Of a DNA stretch of 64,000 nt, positions 58,907 to 64,000 are shown in pieces. Every line of letters begins with the position of its first letter. The stretch's first letter is position 1. The DNA is from Myxocyprinus asiaticus (lineage: Eukaryota; Chordata; Actinopteri; Cypriniformes; Catostomidae): assembly GCF_019703515.2 (NCBI RefSeq), contig NC_059362.1, positions 30,048,326 to 30,112,325 of the forward strand. Reading direction: 5' to 3'. A program made the translations under genes and the position numbers. The notes below the pieces were generated by a model. The model had not been told where the DNA came from and ran no database searches. It saw only the letters and a list, made by a program, of their open reading frames with translations.

Positions 58907-61900
58907 ATTTATTTTTTTACCTTTTTGAAGTTTTAAATTGATGATTTTTACATTGGGATTTGTGGCAGAGCACATTTCATGACCACCGGTGGGAAAAGCA
59001 ATGGTAAAGAAAATTACAGAAATTTGAGGTGTAATGTTTGTAAATCTATCTATCTATCTATCTGACAGTCTCTCTGACTAGCTATCTAACTGGCTGTTTG
59101 TCTTACTGTAATGTCTGTATAACCAGTTTGGTCTTGGAAGAATTTGATCCGAAATGTTTCATTGTTTATATTGAAATCTCTGACTGTGAGATTGGGGTCT
59201 TTTTCTCAAAAGAAACATCTGAGAAGCAGATTTCTTCTCCATTAAATCTCATTTCTGTAGGAGAAATAACCGAGTTAGGGGTGTTCTAAACATGGTTCTG
59301 TTCAAACACAGTTTGGTTAGTTTCAAGAGTGCCAACCACGTTCAATAACCATATTGTCTCCCTTAACTTTTCAGGAGTCAGCTGATGAATTGATGCTTTG
59401 TTTGAGCAAAGGAAAGAATAAAAACCTGAACTGAACATTCTGAACTGAGTATTTTAAAAAAGATGAAAGATGAAGGATGAAAGCAGCAGGAATGTACCTT
59501 AATGCTGAACACTTTAAGGCAGTTCAGACCGAACACGTTCTTGTGCTAAAAAATGCTAGACACAATGCAACAAGTGGAACAGAATGCAGATGTCTTGATA
59601 TGCGTTTTGAAGTTTTGTTATGACACAACATCTTAAAAAGGCAGCCCTAATGTGCGAGATGCTAAAAAAAAAAAAACAATGATACACAGCACAAAGGTCA
59701 AAGGTCCATCTAGCATCTGTTTACATTGACAAACAATTAAAATGCAGCACAAATAGACACAAAAAAAGCATTCGGTATTCAAAGAATTTAATACAAAGTC
59801 TTGATAATTACTGTCATTATTTGCCACCATGGTTGAAGTACTTGTGAGTTTGAGAATAGGTTTGACTTTGGCTGCTTGTCCATACAGACATTATTCAATA
59901 CGCTTCTGTCTGTTGTTGTATGCATTGGAAAATTTGAGTCACACCTGTTAGTAACTACGGTTGTCAGTTCCAACAATGACTGTGTGTATGTAGCTATAGT
60001 TTGCCTAGGCTGAATTTAGCATCAAGTTTAACTTAAAAAAAAAAATAAAACACATCAAGAAATTGCCATGTTCCAATAGGGTGTCACACATGACTGATAT
60101 GGCTGATGGTGTTTGTATACTCGTTCTGTGACATGGGGGTTTAGGGTCCATTGATCCCACCTCTTCCATCTGCATGGTCTCCTAGGGAAACATGGGCACT
60201 TGTGCAAGGCCTCAGCTGTTGGGAACAGGCAGTCCCTGTCTCATCTGGGGCCCTGTATTCTCTTGTGCAATGACCAAGTCCTGACCAAGACAAAATTTAA
60301 ACAAAGCTCATGAACTACCAAATGCAAGGAAAATGTGTAAATAAAGAGTTAATAAAACCCACCATTACTTGCTGGTTGGCCAGTAAGGTTTTTTTGTTTG
60401 TTTGTTTGTTTTTTTGTTTTTTTTGGAAATTGCAACAAAAAGCATGGCTTAAATCAAATTGTGAGAATGATAATCTGACCATCAAATAAAAGAGAAATAA
60501 TCAATCTGTTAAAGAAATAGTTGTTGTGACCTGCTCATATTGTAACATTTACCTCAATGGAAAATTTATCGTCATTGGTTATCTAGGATGCCAAAAGTTT
60601 TTTGTAGCAACACATGTTTGGAGTACCCCTCACTTTAAGTCACCAAAATGAAAATATGAGGAACGATGTTTGTGATGGCTACTGGCTCATTTCATATATG
60701 ATGATGCTAGAGACACAATAGTTGCTTTCCAACATACAGCTGTTTTTTTTTTATTCACACAAAGCTGTTTTTCCCTTTTAAATGCTTAGTGGTTTAGATG
60801 TCATGTGTGAAGAGGACTTGTTGGGAAACCAATTGTGGCAATTTCCTGGAATGAGAAGTAGTAACATTACTGAAAAAGTTCAGTTTTGATGCTTTGTGTG
60901 AACAAAGTTGTAAGATAAGTGGTTTGAGCAAGTACAGGGTCAGGACAAAGTCATATGGTGAGCAGCCAATGGGATCTGAGTGCACAGGATCACAAAGCTC
61001 AAGAAATGGAGATGGCAAACAATCACTCAAAGTGAAGCTTAACTTTTAATGCCACTCACCTGCAACTCGCATCGCAGTCTCTTTCTTTACAGCCAAGACT
61101 GCCGCGATTCGGAACAGAGTAGCAGCAATAACAATGTCAACACTCCTGTACATGTTTTTTTACATCTGTCATGCGTCTCTTAGAACAGGAGTGTGTGTGT
61201 TTCAATGTGAGCTTGTGATTGGAACGGATTGTCTTGACAACTAGATAGTGTGTGAGCCACAGTCGTTTGGTGTGTGATGCCCAGTTTTTGTCTGTAGTCA
61301 TTTACATAGTTGGCAGGTGTGTGATAACTAGTATTTTGAGAATCTGTTTAGATTTTAGAAGACGTGTTGTGTAATCCAGCCTTAATCCAGCCTCTCTCCA
61401 TCCGAGTGGATAAAGAAAATTTTCAAAAGTTAACAGGAACAGTAAGTTATGTCGTTACTTTTATAAAATAGGGTTTAAATAATAATGGATTTTATATATT
61501 GAAAAAATAACGAGCAACCTTCGGGAACTAGGTAAACACAGGGACCAAAAGCTTTTCAGTGAATGACATCACAGAATTTAACACATTTAGGTGCTGATGT
61601 GTGAAATGTGAATGGTAGAAACTTTTCCTACGTGAATAACAGATGTACATTTACATTTACCAGAAAAAGCAAACCAGCAATGTTACTGCAATTTAACGGG
61701 TTTAATATGTGAAAGTGGCTAATGACCTGCACTGTTTGTGACAAATATGGATAAAAATAAATAAATAAATAAAATTCTCTTGCAGCTTTTTGGCTGTTAG
61801 GAAATATTTATGGATGGTAAATGTTCCGGCTACTGGCAGGTGTGGCAAAAAATTTATTTTAGATAAATGCTGCTGGTTCAACTACAGCCCATATTGTTAT

Positions 61901-62850
61901 TTATTCACTACACAAATACATAAACATCCAGATGGATCCAGTTAGATGATCCATGATCTACCTCACCACTTTAAAGCAATCCAATAGCGATGTAATTAAC
62001 ATGGGAGTGCTTTTAAAGAAGTGGAAGTTTCTCTCCAATTTGAGAATTACAGATGTGGAAGTAATACCATTTCACTACTCTGATTCCAGGGCCCTGGTAC
62101 AGTTCAGTTTAAAGTTGTCTGTTTTTTCAGAAGGTTAATTTACTATGTATGAGTGTATTTTGGCACTAGCCTATTTGTTGAACACGATGTTCCCATTATT
62201 TATGCAGACGTTCCAAACAGAGTGCACTGGCAGTGTTGAAAATGCCCTGGCATCACAGGCCTTCATTAATCGGTCACATCAAACCCACAGAGTACTAAAA
62301 ATACATCCTCAGCATGTCATGGCAGATGAGAAGCCAAATGGAAGCGCTTAATCATAGAAAAGTTGCTTGGCCGGTTTCATGACTGTGAATACAGTCATGC
62401 TGCTTTTTCTGTCCATAAACCCCTAGTGGTAAGAAAACATTTGTTTTAACTTGGCAGTAATTTGTGACACAGTAATGAGATTAATGGCTAACATTTGCCA
62501 TAAAACTGGTACTTATTTTGATCAGCAAAAAGCAGTGTAGAAAGAATGAGTGGAGGTCCATTTGGAGAAAACAGACAGAGTACAAGTTATAGTGCACCAT
62601 TCTGCTGAAATAAATGATATCTATAAATGTGATGTTAAATCTGTATCACTTTATCCTTACCATTATGCAGTTCATTTTATCTTTGTTTTTCTCTCTCACT
62701 CATTGTCTTATTCCTAAAATAGTGTGTAGGCTACAGAGTATATTTTGATCATTGTAAATAATGCAATTACAGTATGAGTGAGTTTAGATATGTGACCAGC
62801 ATGAAACATGCAAATAAAATGAGATGCAATGGCTCCAAACGTATATTAGG
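58902..62850. other. unique intergenic DNA, no gene seen
   Basis: Almost 4 kb without recognisable transposons apart from simple runs (ATCT units near 59045-59063, GTTT units near 60395-60415). A small perfect hairpin lies at 62378-62399. No coding evidence. Confidence 0.4.
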
Positions 62851-62990
62851 TAGGGGTGGGTAAAAATAAAAATATCGATATGATGCATCGTGATCTTCAT
62901 GTGAACGATTTCGATATCGATCCTTAAATCCCAAGATCGATCTTTTAATGTGCAACCCTCCACAACGAGTAGAAATCACTTGCATTTGCA
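62851..62990. mobile_element. hAT-like repeat fragment
   Basis: AGGGGTGGGTAAAAATAAAA followed by ATATCGATATGATGCATCG and later TCGATATCGAT words, typical of a fish MITE. The right end was not found. Confidence 0.45.
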
Positions 62991-63639
62991 ACCAAATTTC
63001 ACGCTATGCAACTAAAGATTTATATATTTGGCAACTGGCAGGTAAAAGTTAGATTTCACTCACCAGTTTATGAATTGTGAAATATAGTCATAGAGTATTC
63101 AGCAGCGAGATCCTTTCACTGTGTGTTGAGAGTAAACTCCGTTGTTCCGTTACAACGGAAGTTGTTCCGTTAAAGAACTTGTGAAATCAAAATAAAAGTT
63201 TTGCTACTTTTAGTCTGTATCTATTAGCTTTAGGGTCATCTATATGCCAGTGTACTTCTAAAGCTTGACAAAATTAATTTTCAGAAGATATAAGCATTTC
63301 AATTCTGCAGTCTCGCTCTTCCGGCTAGAAAGAAACAGTCAAATCATGATGTCAAACTGTACTAGAAAAACTTTGTCCGATCAAATGTGTTCTAGAACGA
63401 GAAGGCACCTGCACCATTAATCTGCTCACCGCACATGGCTGTGTTTTCACCTGCGCTGATGATTCCTTTCACAGGGCACTTCAAAGAGAGCACAATCCAT
63501 GTTGTGGGGTCTTTACAAACAGAATTTCCAATAATAATCACTGTAGAACTTGTGACTGACTGTTATCACCTTTCAGCCCCCTGGAGCCCTCAGAGTGGAG
63601 AGTAATTGTCTTTGAAGGGAATAGGGCATAGAGACTCTC
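62991..63639. other. unique intergenic DNA, no gene seen
   Basis: The last 250 bases become richer in G/C approaching the candidate promoter. Confidence 0.4.
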
Positions 63640-63750
63640 ACTTCTGATTGGACGCGACTGCGGGAGTTAGACGCGATGAAAGTGTCTGGAGTTTATATTT
63701 AATACAGACGTTTTTCAGAGGTTTCTTGGTATGTACATCATGAGTAAGTG
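63640..63750 (+). promoter_or_regulatory. candidate promoter and first exon
   Basis: ATTGG (63647-63651), then a TATA-like TTTATATTT (63692-63700) about 40 bases later, then a splice-donor-like A|GTAAGT (63743-63749). A possible acceptor TTTGTTTGTAACAG ends at 63904. Reading through the joined segments gives no long frame, so if real it is a non-coding or 5' UTR exon. Confidence 0.25.
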
Positions 63751-64000
63751 TACTTTGCTCTTTCTATTTAGTGTAGTGTGATTCAAAATATTGATATGTT
63801 GTAATGTTTTATTCGCTTGTTTCTGATTCATCTTCATGACTTGTACAACAGCTCCTGCCTTGTCAATAGTGAAGTCCATGATGCACTGTTTTTGTTTGTA
63901 ACAGGATCAGTTTGATCACTGTTCAGATCTCAAGTCAGTGGAAAAGCGGACCAACTAGGTTGAGATCGCTCAATTTCTGTACAGATTTACTCTCTAACAG

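Noticed and set aside
1..64000. CRISPR arrays, bacterial operons, tRNA or rRNA genes
   Set aside because: No direct-repeat and spacer arrays, no cloverleaf or rRNA sequence; the genome is vertebrate.

Overview
The window looks like vertebrate, and specifically teleost, chromosomal DNA. The one confident host gene is a sox11-type SoxC gene. The dispersed repeats (foldback MITEs that start near AAAGGGATAGTTCACCC, a second family that starts near AAAGGAATATTCCGGGTTC, Tc1-like, hAT-like and DIRS-like elements, long CA/GT and AT microsatellites) are of the kind that fill cyprinid genomes. A carp- or barb-like fish is my inference; the species and the sox11 paralogue (a or b) cannot be settled by reading alone.

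Layout. 1-1.4 kb: the intronless sox11 coding region on the minus strand, with its start and promoter at about 1.13-1.32 kb. Everything to the right is its 5' flank, a gene desert. 2.3-7.5 kb: MITEs and a locally duplicated unique segment. 8.5-12.3 kb: a degenerate hAT-like element split by a foldback element and by an internally deleted DIRS element. 12.4-19.7 kb: microsatellites and MITEs in mostly unique DNA. 19.7-22.2 kb: a three-layer nest (MITE, Tc1-like transposon, hAT-like MITE). 25.4-32.8 kb: another three-layer nest (hAT-like element, TIR element, near full-length 5.9 kb DIRS retrotransposon with gag, RT, RNase H and tyrosine recombinase regions and a clear internal complementary region). 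33.4-33.7 kb: unique DNA with overlapping POU octamers and SOX-like sites. 36.4-48.6 kb: four short derivatives of one Tc1-like family and two hAT-like elements. 48.7-49.2 kb: a solo LTR with an exact 5-bp target duplication. 50-64 kb: largely unique DNA with a few MITEs and, at the right edge, a weak candidate promoter and first exon.

No host protein-coding gene other than sox11 could be supported. SOX11 proteins are HMG-box transcription factors of neural and skeletal progenitors, and such genes usually sit in deserts that hold distal enhancers. Several unique stretches here carry SOX, POU or homeodomain-like words and are flagged as candidate regulatory DNA, but that is inference without a conservation comparison. 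I did not find a clearly new biological system. The best observations concern transposon architecture: the DIRS internal complementary region matching both ends, a pol segment copied into the gag region of the same DIRS element, nests whose target duplications can still be read, and an apparent template-switch hairpin.
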